Positions 15,901 through 23,777 of a stretch of DNA of 28,524 nt are shown here, piece by piece. The stretch is taken from positions 1 through 28,524 of IMG/VR virus record IMGVR_UViG_3300045453_000017, one strand, 5' to 3'. Position numbers and translations under genes: made by a program. A model generated the notes under the pieces. That model was not told where the DNA came from and ran no database searches. It saw nothing but the letters and a program-made list of their open reading frames with translations. The DNA is from a virus. Each line of letters opens with the position of its first letter. Position 1 is the first letter of the stretch.

Positions 15901-16723
15901 CCATGGTGGTTGGCCCCAAGTCCCAATCGAGGAAGACAACCTGTGTTATATGAGGATAGGACTCTACGTCTGTTGTTGCTCCTGTCCCTTGTCTATACTC
16001 AATCCAAATTGTCACGTTAGAATACGTCCCGCCAAACACAATGCGCCCATCTGAATTGCTGATGGTATATTGATTTTGACCTGGCGAAGCGCTGACCTGC
16101 GTGAAGACAATCCGATTGCCAGTGGACCCAGCCGGGCCACTTTCAAAGGAATAGATCAAGTCACTACCAACAACAATTGGAGTCCGCGCGACTACATAGG
16201 ACTGGCCTGATCCATTTAGGACAATTGATTCCTTGTGTTTTGGTTGATTTGATCCAGGTCCAAAGACCGTCTGCATCGTCGAATCGGCTGCCTGTCGCCA
16301 TCCTTTGCGGACTCTGATTTGTGAACCATACTTTGATAGATCAACGAGAGCCTTATTTGACCATATGCGATGGATACGATCAACAACGCCTTCACAAACA
16401 TTGACAACAAAAGAGGCCACATAAGTAATTTCCTCTTGCTGCTGTTTCCCTCCGCCACCGCCTTTGCCTCCCTTGCCTCCGCCTTTCTTGACTTGACGGA
16501 ATCCCCAGTGCGCTACGATATTCCCAGCGAATTTCTGCCGGCCATAATGGAAAGGCAATGGGACGCCGCGAGCGGTAGTCTGGAATTGAAGGTTGGCTAT
16601 TCCCTCTGGCCCATAGGTTCTCGGTTTGGGCATGAAGAGTGCTTTGAGCAAAGACCCTACTGCAAACCCTAGCAGGTTCTTGAGGACTCCTCCAAGGGGT
16701 CCAGCGAATATGGCCTTAGCCAT
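12980..16723 (-). CDS. J-like tail tip attachment protein with a ~330-residue inserted domain
   Basis: A 1247-aa central tail-tip protein; GGAGGAG precedes ATG 16723. The N-terminus has a hydrophobic helix, then IANLQFQTTARGVPLPFHYG and a Lys/Gly loop (80-95), a known trait of this family. VNVCEGVVDRIHRIW (108-121) and VPNFIFEV (275-282) belong to the conserved core, which resumes at NPAWIAYDVLTNTRYGCG (637-654). Between them, residues about 288-615 contain repeated strand-turn units (VWQDAGRTYKLYNPETGI, GFFVRDLQTGALLSCF, IYVYWSNSGSG, EIRVYDLAGG) that look like a beta-propeller insertion. The C-terminal third has fibronectin-like strands. It works with the three preceding tail genes at the tail tip. 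Confidence 0.88.
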   Translation of the reverse strand: MAKAIFAGPLGGVLKNLLGFAVGSLLKALFMPKPRTYGPEGIANLQFQTTARGVPLPFHYGRQKFAGNIVAHWGFRQVKKGGGKGGKGGGGGKQQQEEITYVASFVVNVCEGVVDRIHRIWSNKALVDLSKYGSQIRVRKGWRQAADSTMQTVFGPGSNQPKHKESIVLNGSGQSYVVARTPIVVGSDLIYSFESGPAGSTGNRIVFTQVSASPGQNQYTISNSDGRIVFGGTYSNVTIWIEYRQGTGATTDVESYPHITQVVFLDWDLGPTTMVPNFIFEVSRRVPLSAQPKHYIAVWQDAGRTYKLYNPETGIEASTIDLGAIFDQTRHPSSQWHALRGECVAGRPGFFVRDLQTGALLSCFANPLSGGSSVYLTRTTGIVAGDALGINGQWQKLKVFDWIFDDSLAIVGVKFSWWQMFWPDHTSLRIVDMDEFFVYANGIARILLLLTRGADQHEGNQAIKSYVINRSAITTGPKDSAPDGDVAALVVCGSLIYVYWSNSGSGEGNFGEIRVYDLAGGSAQILSAQSRYSPGVGEYLARGTTLGGDHPPAFNQFPLVDVITGVRSFTGGGLVGMKVIGRMVVVDNQNPAGTLVRAINIDDKAIKWTVTGPIADSGQIMEVQYGAQHTPSTGDENPAWIAYDVLTNTRYGCGFPASMIDEASFRDASIYFAQNRLFISPIFRERGSALQHLESMLLLVDTFLTFSGGKFSLRPRRQEPASNIPAITTAAYTKGQSVVVSREGNTDLTSRVIVHYTNRAQDYTPDTQEARLLGQTHGRELEIGGEAITDPELARKLAYRTLWVKSVKRLTGAIPIGPQDGHIEPADVIAWTDTDLGLSSKRMRVVGLGEESDGRAMLEALEENEYIMEWDAPLPGDVIVPVSPQLQDPAAHTRLSVLELGPVPVNGNPSIVAIVSGVDRAWAGARLYASDDNATYTRIAEIGTGSVWGVTRTGLVATPSQFLDETNTVDVEILAPDVTLVSVTDSQFRAGVNRILIGGEIIYFKTATLVSGQRYTLSTLLRGMELTTATSHNAEAGALVLNQYAIILTPVRGTIPKIGLQPIQSMPIDWLLVGRTMFFKATSRNVMGEEQPISEVSPVSILYQATGGMPTRIDNLQGVNAGAIQASGADFEMGIATGLSVSASPNRHLKTVWTYTDVSIQEDSELERGVVDGKDPNFRAYRVTYRVGADVRRIREVTTETDTYTESENIADSGSWQSTIGVTVQIVGKDGGLSEAISRTFTMTVKT

Positions 16724-17222
16724 GATGCTCCTCCATCTCCACCATTGACTTTGGCCGAAAGGCTCCTGTGTAACGTTGCCACCAATATTCGTTCATTGTT
16801 TCGCGAAGTACGCCCTGCCGCGTCCCGCGATTCCATGAGTGAATAAACTCATCGCCGCCAATCCATATACCAGCATGGGAAACGGTGCGCCCGGTTTGGA
16901 AGGTCACGATGTCGCCAGGCATTGGGATTGGGACTCTCACTCCATATTTGAGTAACCCTTCCAGATACCGTTCTTCATCCCGATGGAGATGCCAATCGGG
17001 GGCATAGTAGGTGAGTTCAGACAGCAGTTCCTTCAAGTCAAATTTGGAAAGAGCCCCAACGGCCGCATACACCTCGACGAGGAAGAAGAGGCAATCCACC
17101 CCTGATCCCTTCTGCCGCCCCATGTGATGATATGGAGTCCCTATCCATGTTTGGGCTTCGGCCACAATCTTTTGGCGCAGGTCTTTTATAGCGTGTCGGT
17201 GGGTTTCGGTATCCTTGGGCAT
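16716..17222 (-). CDS. NlpC/P60-family tail-tip peptidase
   Basis: A 168-aa protein. The catalytic set is C44 (GSGVDCLFF), H116 (VSHAGIWIG) and H128 (EFIHSW), and the N-terminal AEAQTWIGTPYHHMGRQKG is the family signature. ATG 17222 is chosen because the conserved domain starts soon after; the frame is open to GTG 17285 with no better SD. It overlaps the end of the upstream gene by 37 nt and the tail-tip gene by 8 nt. Lambda K and gene-transfer-agent homologues sit at the same place and are thought to cut peptidoglycan peptides during infection or to act in tail assembly. Confidence 0.9.
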   Translation of the reverse strand: MPKDTETHRHAIKDLRQKIVAEAQTWIGTPYHHMGRQKGSGVDCLFFLVEVYAAVGALSKFDLKELLSELTYYAPDWHLHRDEERYLEGLLKYGVRVPIPMPGDIVTFQTGRTVSHAGIWIGGDEFIHSWNRGTRQGVLRETMNEYWWQRYTGAFRPKSMVEMEEHHG

Positions 17223-19147
17223 CCTCTGAACCCCATTAGGTTGTTGAATTTGTTCTTGCAGTCTCCGCTCATCCGCTTGTCGCACCCTGGGACTATCCTG
17301 ATTGAATCGCCAGCACTTGGGACTCTGGGCAGGTCGGCCGCTAGGCTAAGAGTCTCAATTCCATTCGGATGCCGAACAAAGACTTCAGACATTTCTACGG
17401 AATCTCCATCGGCCGCTCGCGTAACAATAACCCTAACGTATCGGCTAGAATCAGCAGCCCCCAAAGTCAAGGTGAACCGGCGCCACCTATCTGGAACTGA
17501 GATATGATCAAGGTTAGAAGCCGCCGCAGAGGATACCGCCCCCAAACTTGTGAAGGTTACCCCATCGTCTGACTTTAGGTACTCAACCTGAGACGGAATA
17601 GCGGAGCCAGTGAAGGAAGATGTCAATTCCTTATAGGATCGAGAGGCTCCAAGATCAATTGTGATCTGAATGACTCCATCCAACGATAAACTACGGAATC
17701 CGGCGAATGGAATTCCATTCCGTCCATTGAATTCCTGCAGGTCTGTCAGGACTTGGAAATGGGGGTCTGTCGTACCCTGTGGAGGATTCAAGTATGTATA
17801 CCTAGCATACCGAGCCACTTCCCAATCAGCATGGGTATGTTTGCGGATCATCCGCTTAGTCCCGAGCATAGCCCCTGTGTTATATGTCAATTCTCCTCGG
17901 CTATAGTAGTCGGTCGGTTGAGTCCCGCGAGTCCGTATTGTCATCTTCTCTAGAACATCAGCGTAACGGATGTCGATTGGGCTTACATCTCCTGTGTACT
18001 CCCTGTAAGAATCAAATGAATGGCCAACAATTTCCTGACCAGATGGCCTCTCATCAACCAACATCACGCGCGTATATGATCCTAGCCCTGCTGGCATAAC
18101 ACCTTGCGTGGCTGTACTTATGGCCATTATCCATGTTTTCCCCGCATCAATGCTGTATGAGAACCATACTGTCCGGCCATTACAGTATAGTCGGAACAAG
18201 GGAGAATCTGTTGTTTTGATCGTGCGACCCCCGATAGCCTCCCAGGAAGTCCCATTCCAAAATGTGATATCTATGCGAATGCCTCCACTTACGACAATGG
18301 CACTGAGGAAGACACCAGGATTATTGGCGCTTACTGTATCTTGAATTCCAAGGAAGGCGCTACGAAGCGTTGACCCGCCCCATTGTGCCCAGTTACTTGG
18401 ACGAATCTCTAGTGTGAATGGAAAGGTGGGTGGCGTTCGATAAATCTGGGCCATTGTATTATTGACTGTTGCCTGAACCATCACGGCCGATCCATCGAGC
18501 GTCACGCTACCGACTCCAGCATCTGTCCAGTCAGTGCCTAAGACAAATCGATTAAACAAGTCTTCAAAAGCAATGGCTGGACCAGGGAACAATGATGTGG
18601 TAATCTCATAGGAAGGTCGAGGAACACCACACCACTCGTCGAAGAGTTCATTCTGGCATAATTCATCTTGGATGGTTTTAGGGATGTCTCGATCAATTCT
18701 TGCCAATGGCGATTCTAGACGAAGCGATACTGTGGTACGAGTAGTTGAGGCTTTTTGAATGATCCACGTTGTATGGGGCACAGCATTGGCAAGAGGGTTA
18801 TCCCCGTCCCACTTGAAAAGTTCCACAATTCCACCGTCGAGGAATCCTAATAATGCCATATCTCCCAGCCGAGTCCTCGTTCCATCCTGAAGCATCAAGG
18901 GGACATTTGGCATTGAGATGTCCATGGAGTCAATAGTAAGATTGACTCTCGATGTGGCTCGCCCACGCCTATGTCCAAAGGCCACAAAAAGATATGGAAT
19001 TCCAAGGATGTTCGCCGTCACGTCCGTGTCTCTATCGGCGAAACGATATATAGTTCCATCTGGAAGCGTAACCCGATACAACGTGATGTGGATTCGGCTT
19101 GGAGCCTTGGAGGTGTCTCTAAAGGATTGTGGCCAGTTCTTTGGCAT
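17186..19147 (-). CDS. DUF2163/BR0599-type tail protein with two inserted adhesin-like domains
   Basis: A 653-aa protein; family members are usually under about 300 aa. Residues 1-180 are the DUF2163 part (ITLYRVTLPDGTIYRFADRD, SRVNLTIDSMD, WCGV). The C-terminus IVPGCDKRMSGDC then KNKFNNLMGFRGCPRIP (619-647) is the BR0599 end. Between them, residues about 193-385 form a concanavalin/laminin-G-like sandwich (EDLFNRFVLGTDWTDAG, LFRLYCNGRTVWFSYSIDAG). Residues about 445-592 resemble an F5/8-type-C galactose-binding domain (VIQITIDLGASRSYKEL, VEYLKSDDGVTFTSL, RYVRVIVTRAADGD). The family is a hub protein below the tape measure; the insertions suggest glycan binding. It starts in a TAATG overlap. 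Confidence 0.85.
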   Translation of the reverse strand: MPKNWPQSFRDTSKAPSRIHITLYRVTLPDGTIYRFADRDTDVTANILGIPYLFVAFGHRRGRATSRVNLTIDSMDISMPNVPLMLQDGTRTRLGDMALLGFLDGGIVELFKWDGDNPLANAVPHTTWIIQKASTTRTTVSLRLESPLARIDRDIPKTIQDELCQNELFDEWCGVPRPSYEITTSLFPGPAIAFEDLFNRFVLGTDWTDAGVGSVTLDGSAVMVQATVNNTMAQIYRTPPTFPFTLEIRPSNWAQWGGSTLRSAFLGIQDTVSANNPGVFLSAIVVSGGIRIDITFWNGTSWEAIGGRTIKTTDSPLFRLYCNGRTVWFSYSIDAGKTWIMAISTATQGVMPAGLGSYTRVMLVDERPSGQEIVGHSFDSYREYTGDVSPIDIRYADVLEKMTIRTRGTQPTDYYSRGELTYNTGAMLGTKRMIRKHTHADWEVARYARYTYLNPPQGTTDPHFQVLTDLQEFNGRNGIPFAGFRSLSLDGVIQITIDLGASRSYKELTSSFTGSAIPSQVEYLKSDDGVTFTSLGAVSSAAASNLDHISVPDRWRRFTLTLGAADSSRYVRVIVTRAADGDSVEMSEVFVRHPNGIETLSLAADLPRVPSAGDSIRIVPGCDKRMSGDCKNKFNNLMGFRGCPRIPKPTDTL

Positions 19148-20226
19148 TATGCCTGCACTCCTTCTAGCATGGTCTTCTCCCCAATGAACTCAACCTCGAC
19201 CCCCCATCGCTCATGCGTAACACGCTGAAAGTCCAATTCATCCTGCACAAAGTAGACTCGATACCGCGCATCAGTTACGTCAGCGCGAAGAATAGCGCCA
19301 TAGGCCGGAGCCGCAGCATACGTAACGACGCCTGTGAAGTAGTCAATGGTCGGCTGTGGGGAGTCTACGATACCATTAGTAGAGGTTGTTACGACCATCG
19401 CCCAATCACAGTGAAGTTTGAATTTGGTCGCAAATCCATTGCCCATACCAAAGAACTTGGCCGTGTAGTTTGCCTTGATTGGGTCTCGAATTAGCAGAGG
19501 CTTCCATGCGCCCCAGTGTTGTGAATGAAGTTCTTCCATTGCTTCGCGTTCAGCATCTGTAAGTGAATCGTATCTAAACCTAAAACCATATCTGCCTCGT
19601 TCCCACAGTTTATTCGCTTGGCGAAACCCACTTACATATTCGACAACTTCGGTGGCTCCTGCAATCCGACGCATGGAATATCCATTGGGCACGTAAGTCC
19701 AGAAGAAGTCTCCCAAGGCTTCAAAGTCATCGAGACGCGCCCCGCCTGCTAGTGAACAGAGACCGCCTGCCCCTGTGGCGATTGAAGTATCAGTCACTGT
19801 CCCACGCAGAATTTCATTGTAGTAGGCCCGGAGCGTAGTCCCCTGCCCTTCAATGCCCATATAGGCGCTAGGGAAACGTCCAATCCCACCAAATGCAGCG
19901 ACCTGCGAATAAGCGCCCCCCACTCGTTTCATAATCCGATAGCCCGCGATTGCATCAAATTCAACCCAATACAAGTTAGGCGTCGCGCCCACTCCAACGC
20001 GAAATGCGGGCCCAAAGGCATTGCCAGCCTCAGCAACATCTCTGACTCTGACGCGGTAGTCATTTGGATGAAGTGCACGGCTTCGCGCAACATGCGTTCC
20101 TGCTGCAACAGTTCGAAATTCATTTGAGACAATTTGCCAATCGCCTTGATTCTCTTCCCAATTCACACCGAGGGAAATGGAATTGGCTCGGTTGGCATCG
20201 TCCTTGAAAATCATAGGCACAGGCAT
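19147..20226 (-). CDS. DUF2460-like distal tail protein with N-terminal lectin-like domain
   Basis: A 359-aa protein. ATG 20226 is preferred (AGAGGTGG about 7 nt upstream, 4 nt after the tape measure stop) over GTG 20238, which would overlap. Residues about 8-175 read as a concanavalin/laminin-G-like sandwich (NWEENQGDWQIVSNEFRTVA, YWVEFDAIAGYRIMKRVGG, TTLRAYYNEILRGTVTD). From about 195 on, the sequence SGFRQANKLWERGRYGFRFR, DSLTDAEREAMEELHSQHWG and WGVEVEFIGEK fits the DUF2460-type protein that normally lies between the tape measure and DUF2163 genes. The role is a distal tail ring; the N-terminal sandwich probably faces outward. The DUF2460 assignment is supported by position as much as by sequence. 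Confidence 0.72.
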   Translation of the reverse strand: MPVPMIFKDDANRANSISLGVNWEENQGDWQIVSNEFRTVAAGTHVARSRALHPNDYRVRVRDVAEAGNAFGPAFRVGVGATPNLYWVEFDAIAGYRIMKRVGGAYSQVAAFGGIGRFPSAYMGIEGQGTTLRAYYNEILRGTVTDTSIATGAGGLCSLAGGARLDDFEALGDFFWTYVPNGYSMRRIAGATEVVEYVSGFRQANKLWERGRYGFRFRYDSLTDAEREAMEELHSQHWGAWKPLLIRDPIKANYTAKFFGMGNGFATKFKLHCDWAMVVTTSTNGIVDSPQPTIDYFTGVVTYAAAPAYGAILRADVTDARYRVYFVQDELDFQRVTHERWGVEVEFIGEKTMLEGVQA

Positions 20227-20230
20227 GGCG

Positions 20231-23053
20231 TTATCCACCTCTGAAGGCTGGGTGATTCATCCGCCTCTGCATCCCCATCAAATTGGCCAGATGATCGCCC
20301 TGCTCATACAATTTCTGCAGTCCAGTCTCAGTATCCCACGCAAAGATATTGACAACATTCATTCCTGCTGCGCCCGCAAGTTCCACAGGTATCTTTCCCT
20401 TCTTGAGGGGGATGACGGCTTCAGGATGATTGAATTCCGAGAGGGTTGCCAACGTTGGCCGATTGCTGATCCATCCTTCTGCCGCTCGTACAGGCGTCAG
20501 GCGGCCTGGCGAGATTCCACCTTGTGCAAAGCCAAAGCCCAGCAGCCCAAAGAGGAACCCAAGAAGCCCTCCTCCAGCAAGACCCCTGAAGCCGCCACCC
20601 TTGAGCCCTGACAAGAGTGAAGAGAAGACTTCCCTTAGCCTGAGCGACTCCACGACAGACTGTGCGACTGCCTTAGCAACCTCAGAAATGATTGCGCGGC
20701 CAACGCTTCGAGCAAAGTCTACAATCCCTCCAAGCGCTGTCTTTGATCCGGTTGCCACGTCTACAATCATCTGTTCAATGGCGCTTTGGATGCCTCCGAC
20801 GACTCGATCAATCGGCTCCATAATCAGGTTATTCAATTCTCTTCTTGTCCGAGCAATCTCATGTTTGATGGTCCCCTGCTGTTCTTCGGTGAGTCCGTTC
20901 ACAAGTAACTGCTTCTCAAGTCCAATTATCCTTAGTCTCAATTTGTCTTCAGGCGTGCCTTCATAAAGTTCCAGTTCACGCTGGAGATGTGTCCGAAGAT
21001 GCTCTAACTCTTGGTCTCGCGCCTCACGTCGTGCCTGCACAATATCCCACGCACCCTTGATAGCCGCTTCCCTCTCCTTTGGTGTACCTGGGGCCTCAAA
21101 TGCAGCCCTGAGCAAATCTTCCTCCTCTTGTATTTGAACTCTCTTAAGCATATCTAGATATAGTTGAATCGCTCTCTGTGCCGCTTCCATCTGTTCATTG
21201 TGCTCGCGTTGCCTTATGGCGGCTTCTCGTTCCAGCATCGCCTTCGCCTGCAGGGCTTCAGCATACTCTTTCATCTGCTGGGTAAGGATGTGAAGATCGG
21301 GCAACATACCTTTGTATCGTTCATGGAGGGCTTCAATGGCGTCAATGTCCCCTTCTTCGGCGGCCCGCTTCATCGCTTGGGCAACTTCCACAAATTGATC
21401 CGCCATCTTCTTGCCAATGTTCTCGACTGCCAATGCTTTGAACTTATCAATGACAAAGTCAATATCAGGAACCGCCCCACGCAACTGATCCCTCAATCGC
21501 TCAAGGCCGAACACGTCTCCCTCTTCGGCCATCTTTGTGATCTTAGTCAAATCGGCGACCAGTTGATTTGTAGTTTCCTCGACTAATTGTTTTGTAAGCC
21601 GAGTTTGCTCACGCTTCAAATCATTATTGCGGATGAGCAAATCATTCTCAATTTGAAGCAATTGATTGAGGATTGTACGCCGCTCATTCTCGTCCTTAGC
21701 CAATGGGAGTAACTTTGCCAGCGATGTTCTATGTGTTTCAATTGCAGCAATCTCGGCCTTCATGCGGTCAATGGTGTCGTCCATAATAGCCGCATAGGCC
21801 ATCTGCCGATCCCTAAGCGTATTGATCGCATCAAGGCGCCTCTCAAGAACTGATATCCCTTCTGCCCCAACCCCAGCCCCGCCTCTGAGGACTCTAGCAA
21901 GTTCCTCTTCCATCTCTGCTGAGAACTTCGCCATCGCAGCCTGCTGTGCTTGTGCTGCACCGTGCGCCTCGATGATTTTGATTGCTTCGGCTCTCGCTGA
22001 CGCCTCGCCACGCACGGCACGAAGAACCAAATCCTTGTCTTTGATAATCCCTCTGATATACGCATCACTAATGCGCCTTGAATCTTCGGCGTGTTGCTTC
22101 ATTCTATTGGCCTCGGCTTCGAGGCGCGTCAAACCAAGACCAAGGAGTGCCGCAAAGGCTGCTGTAAGTCCAATTACAGGGTTGGCAAGAGCAATGACAG
22201 CAATCCTCAATGCGACAAGGCCCTTAATAAGAAAGGCCGCCGCAACACCAACGCCTCCTATCGCTGTAAGCAACCCACCAAGAACGGCAGCAGTTTTGAG
22301 AATCTGCATAGTTAGGACTGGATGTTCTTTCATCCATCCAGTGACTGCAATCATTGCCCGCGTTGCCTCGACCACAAGTTCTCGCACAAAGGGCATCAAT
22401 TGCGCCCCGAGAGTCATGGCTGCGCCTCTGAGTCCTGCTGTCAATTCGGTTAGGCGGTCACCAAATTCTTCTGCCCCTTTGACGGCTTCATCGGAAAAGA
22501 CAAGGCCTAATTTTCTAGCCATCTCCATGTTGCGTTCTATATCACTAGTGCTTTGCCGAAGGAAGGGCATAAGTCCTTTGTACCCTCCCCCAAGCATCTT
22601 AATAGCAATGGCGCTACGTGTTGTATCGCTTTCGACCCTATTGAGAGCCTGGCCAAAGAGGATCAATGATTCATCAATCTTCATGTCCCGAAGTTCTCGC
22701 ACCGAAAGGCCCATCTTTTCAATCAATCTTGCCGCATTACTGGTCGGGTCTGCGGCTTCTGTCAATGCTACTGCCCACCTCTCGGTGGCCGCAATCAAAT
22801 CATTTAGTGTGCCATGCTCCTGCTCAATAGCAAATCTGAGCATTTGAAGCCGCTCAACGCTTATGCCGGTGATCCTGTTCGCGCGGTCGATTTCCTCGCC
22901 ATAGGCTTGGAACCCTTTGACAGCAAGAGCCAAGGGTCCTGTAATAGCCGCACCTGCAACGGCGAGACGTTTCGACCCTTCCTCAACCTTACCAAGAGCG
23001 GCAATAGCCGCACCAGCATTTGCCCGAACGATGATTTCAATGATATTAGCCAC
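20231..23053 (-). CDS. Tail tape measure protein
   Basis: A 940-aa protein from GTG 23053, with AGGTGA 7 nt upstream. It is the longest helical protein in the virion block and lies after the chaperone pair. Ala/Gly-rich N-terminal helices (GKVEEGSKRLAVAGAAITGP) are followed by a hydrophobic cluster at about 245-305, long charged coiled coils (400-780), a Gly-rich stretch (about 830-860) and a compact C-terminus (EGWISNRPTLATLSEFNHPE). Using the common rule of about 1.5 angstrom per residue, the tail would be near 140 nm. Two AEEGD helical units spaced 56 residues apart look like an internal duplication. Confidence 0.93.
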   Translation of the reverse strand: MANIIEIIVRANAGAAIAALGKVEEGSKRLAVAGAAITGPLALAVKGFQAYGEEIDRANRITGISVERLQMLRFAIEQEHGTLNDLIAATERWAVALTEAADPTSNAARLIEKMGLSVRELRDMKIDESLILFGQALNRVESDTTRSAIAIKMLGGGYKGLMPFLRQSTSDIERNMEMARKLGLVFSDEAVKGAEEFGDRLTELTAGLRGAAMTLGAQLMPFVRELVVEATRAMIAVTGWMKEHPVLTMQILKTAAVLGGLLTAIGGVGVAAAFLIKGLVALRIAVIALANPVIGLTAAFAALLGLGLTRLEAEANRMKQHAEDSRRISDAYIRGIIKDKDLVLRAVRGEASARAEAIKIIEAHGAAQAQQAAMAKFSAEMEEELARVLRGGAGVGAEGISVLERRLDAINTLRDRQMAYAAIMDDTIDRMKAEIAAIETHRTSLAKLLPLAKDENERRTILNQLLQIENDLLIRNNDLKREQTRLTKQLVEETTNQLVADLTKITKMAEEGDVFGLERLRDQLRGAVPDIDFVIDKFKALAVENIGKKMADQFVEVAQAMKRAAEEGDIDAIEALHERYKGMLPDLHILTQQMKEYAEALQAKAMLEREAAIRQREHNEQMEAAQRAIQLYLDMLKRVQIQEEEDLLRAAFEAPGTPKEREAAIKGAWDIVQARREARDQELEHLRTHLQRELELYEGTPEDKLRLRIIGLEKQLLVNGLTEEQQGTIKHEIARTRRELNNLIMEPIDRVVGGIQSAIEQMIVDVATGSKTALGGIVDFARSVGRAIISEVAKAVAQSVVESLRLREVFSSLLSGLKGGGFRGLAGGGLLGFLFGLLGFGFAQGGISPGRLTPVRAAEGWISNRPTLATLSEFNHPEAVIPLKKGKIPVELAGAAGMNVVNIFAWDTETGLQKLYEQGDHLANLMGMQRRMNHPAFRGG

Positions 23054-23063
23054 TGTCTATCAC

Positions 23064-23280
23064 CTATTCATCATCGTTTTCCAGGGCGTGCCGCATCCTC
23101 AAATGTTCGCGACGAATCCGGTCTGCTTCCATTGTTTCCTGCCGTTCCTGTTCCTTCACATACAAGCGCCAGCATTGAAGATCAAGTCTGAAGTCTTCTA
23201 TCGGAATGTCCAAGAGTTCATGAGGAAGCACTCGATAGAATCGGGCCATCGGCGCCAATATCGTCCAATTTTGGCCCACG
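23064..23280 (-). CDS. Tail assembly chaperone, downstream frame (frameshift extension)
   Basis: This frame is +1 relative to the upstream chaperone frame and overlaps its end. It runs into MARFYRVLPHELLDIP (ATG at 23249) and ends with a charged helix (VKEQERQETMEADRIRRE). No SD precedes ATG 23249 or the earlier TTG/ATG at 23309/23306. That absence, the overlap and the place directly before the tape measure are the usual signs of a G-T type fusion made by programmed frameshifting. The coordinates given begin just after the candidate slip at 23283-23280. Independent initiation at 23249 would give 61 aa. Confidence 0.6.
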
Positions 23281-23661
23281 AAATTTATCAATCTGTGACA
23301 ATGCATCAAGGCTCAACCCGCTGAATGTCGCAATCTCCTTCAGCAGGTAGTCCTTATCTTCGCCCAGATCGAGGAAGTAGATAGCATTCGTCCCTTCTTT
23401 AGATGGATCAAGCACGACAAGAGGAGAAACAACGCCCAATTTGAGAATACGCTGTTCAACTTCTTCAAGTTCTTCAACATGCGAATCCACATAGTCTGAA
23501 ATGGACTCTTGTGTCAGTTTGATGCCCTCTTGTACAACTAGAGCCACTAAGCCTCTAGGCATGAAGTCTCTTTGCGTCAATTTTCGAATGATATATGTTT
23601 CTCCGCTCGGGCCAGTAACTTCTCGACGGTTCCTCTTGCGAAGTTCCTGTGGCGATGCCAT
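23218..23661 (-). CDS. Tail assembly chaperone, upstream frame (G-like)
   Basis: A 147-aa protein from ATG 23661, with AGGAGGCGGAGGG just upstream. Features are a basic start (SPQELRKRNRREVTGPSGE), the strand TYIIRKLTQRDF, a central acidic helix (DSHVEELEEVEQRILKLG) and a C-terminal helix. Location between the tail tube and tape measure genes defines the role: chaperones that coat the tape measure before tube polymerisation. The final 30 codons overlap the downstream frame, so most copies would end here and a minority continue. No close family is recognised by sequence alone. Confidence 0.7.
   Translation of the reverse strand: MASPQELRKRNRREVTGPSGETYIIRKLTQRDFMPRGLVALVVQEGIKLTQESISDYVDSHVEELEEVEQRILKLGVVSPLVVLDPSKEGTNAIYFLDLGEDKDYLLKEIATFSGLSLDALSQIDKFRGPKLDDIGADGPILSSASS
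23280..23283 (-). other. Candidate +1 slip site TTT-C in the chaperone overlap
   Basis: In the upstream frame the codons read GAT AAA TTT CGT. A tRNA-Phe on TTT can re-pair with the overlapping TTC, moving reading to GTG GGC CAA of the downstream frame (..DKF|VGQNW..). TTT-C is a known type of +1 slip sequence. A -2 shift elsewhere in 23218-23306 would also connect the frames; no stimulatory structure was identified. Confidence 0.35.
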
Positions 23662-23684
23662 GGTCCCTCCGCCTCCTATGCTAA

Positions 23685-23750
23685 GAGGGACGGGGCGACA
23701 CATATCCAGCGCCCCTGGTCACGCTGGCTGCGTCACCACACCCGTCCCTC
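23685..23750 (-). terminator. Long nested inverted repeat after the tail tube gene
   Basis: GAGGGACGGG (23685-23694) pairs perfectly with CCCGTCCCTC (23741-23750). Inside the 46-nt loop CCAGCG (23706-23711) pairs with CGCTGG (23722-23727). It lies in a 129-nt gap between the tail tube and chaperone genes. There is no U-tract, so it may attenuate transcription or protect the upstream mRNA 3' end. Confidence 0.5.
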
Positions 23751-23758
23751 TACAGTTA

Positions 23759-23777
23759 TCCAGCCCAGGGTGCTGGA
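23759..23777 (-). terminator. Short hairpin just after the tail tube stop
   Basis: TCCAGC (23759-23764) and GCTGGA (23772-23777) form a 6-bp stem with a 7-nt loop, 14 nt downstream of the tail tube stop codon on the minus strand and 8 nt ahead of the longer nested repeat. It probably acts with it. Confidence 0.4.

Noticed and set aside
21822-22847. A 341-codon plus-strand open frame opposite the tape measure gene
   Set aside because: It is antisense to a clear tape measure coding region, is rich in Ser/Ala/Arg/Pro as expected from the complement of helical Ala/Glu codons, and has no SD or recognisable domain.
23279-23285. A AAT TTC -1 slippery-like heptamer in the chaperone overlap
   Set aside because: On the minus strand this heptamer lies in the downstream frame, so a -1 slip there would go from the downstream to the upstream frame, the wrong direction for a G-T fusion.
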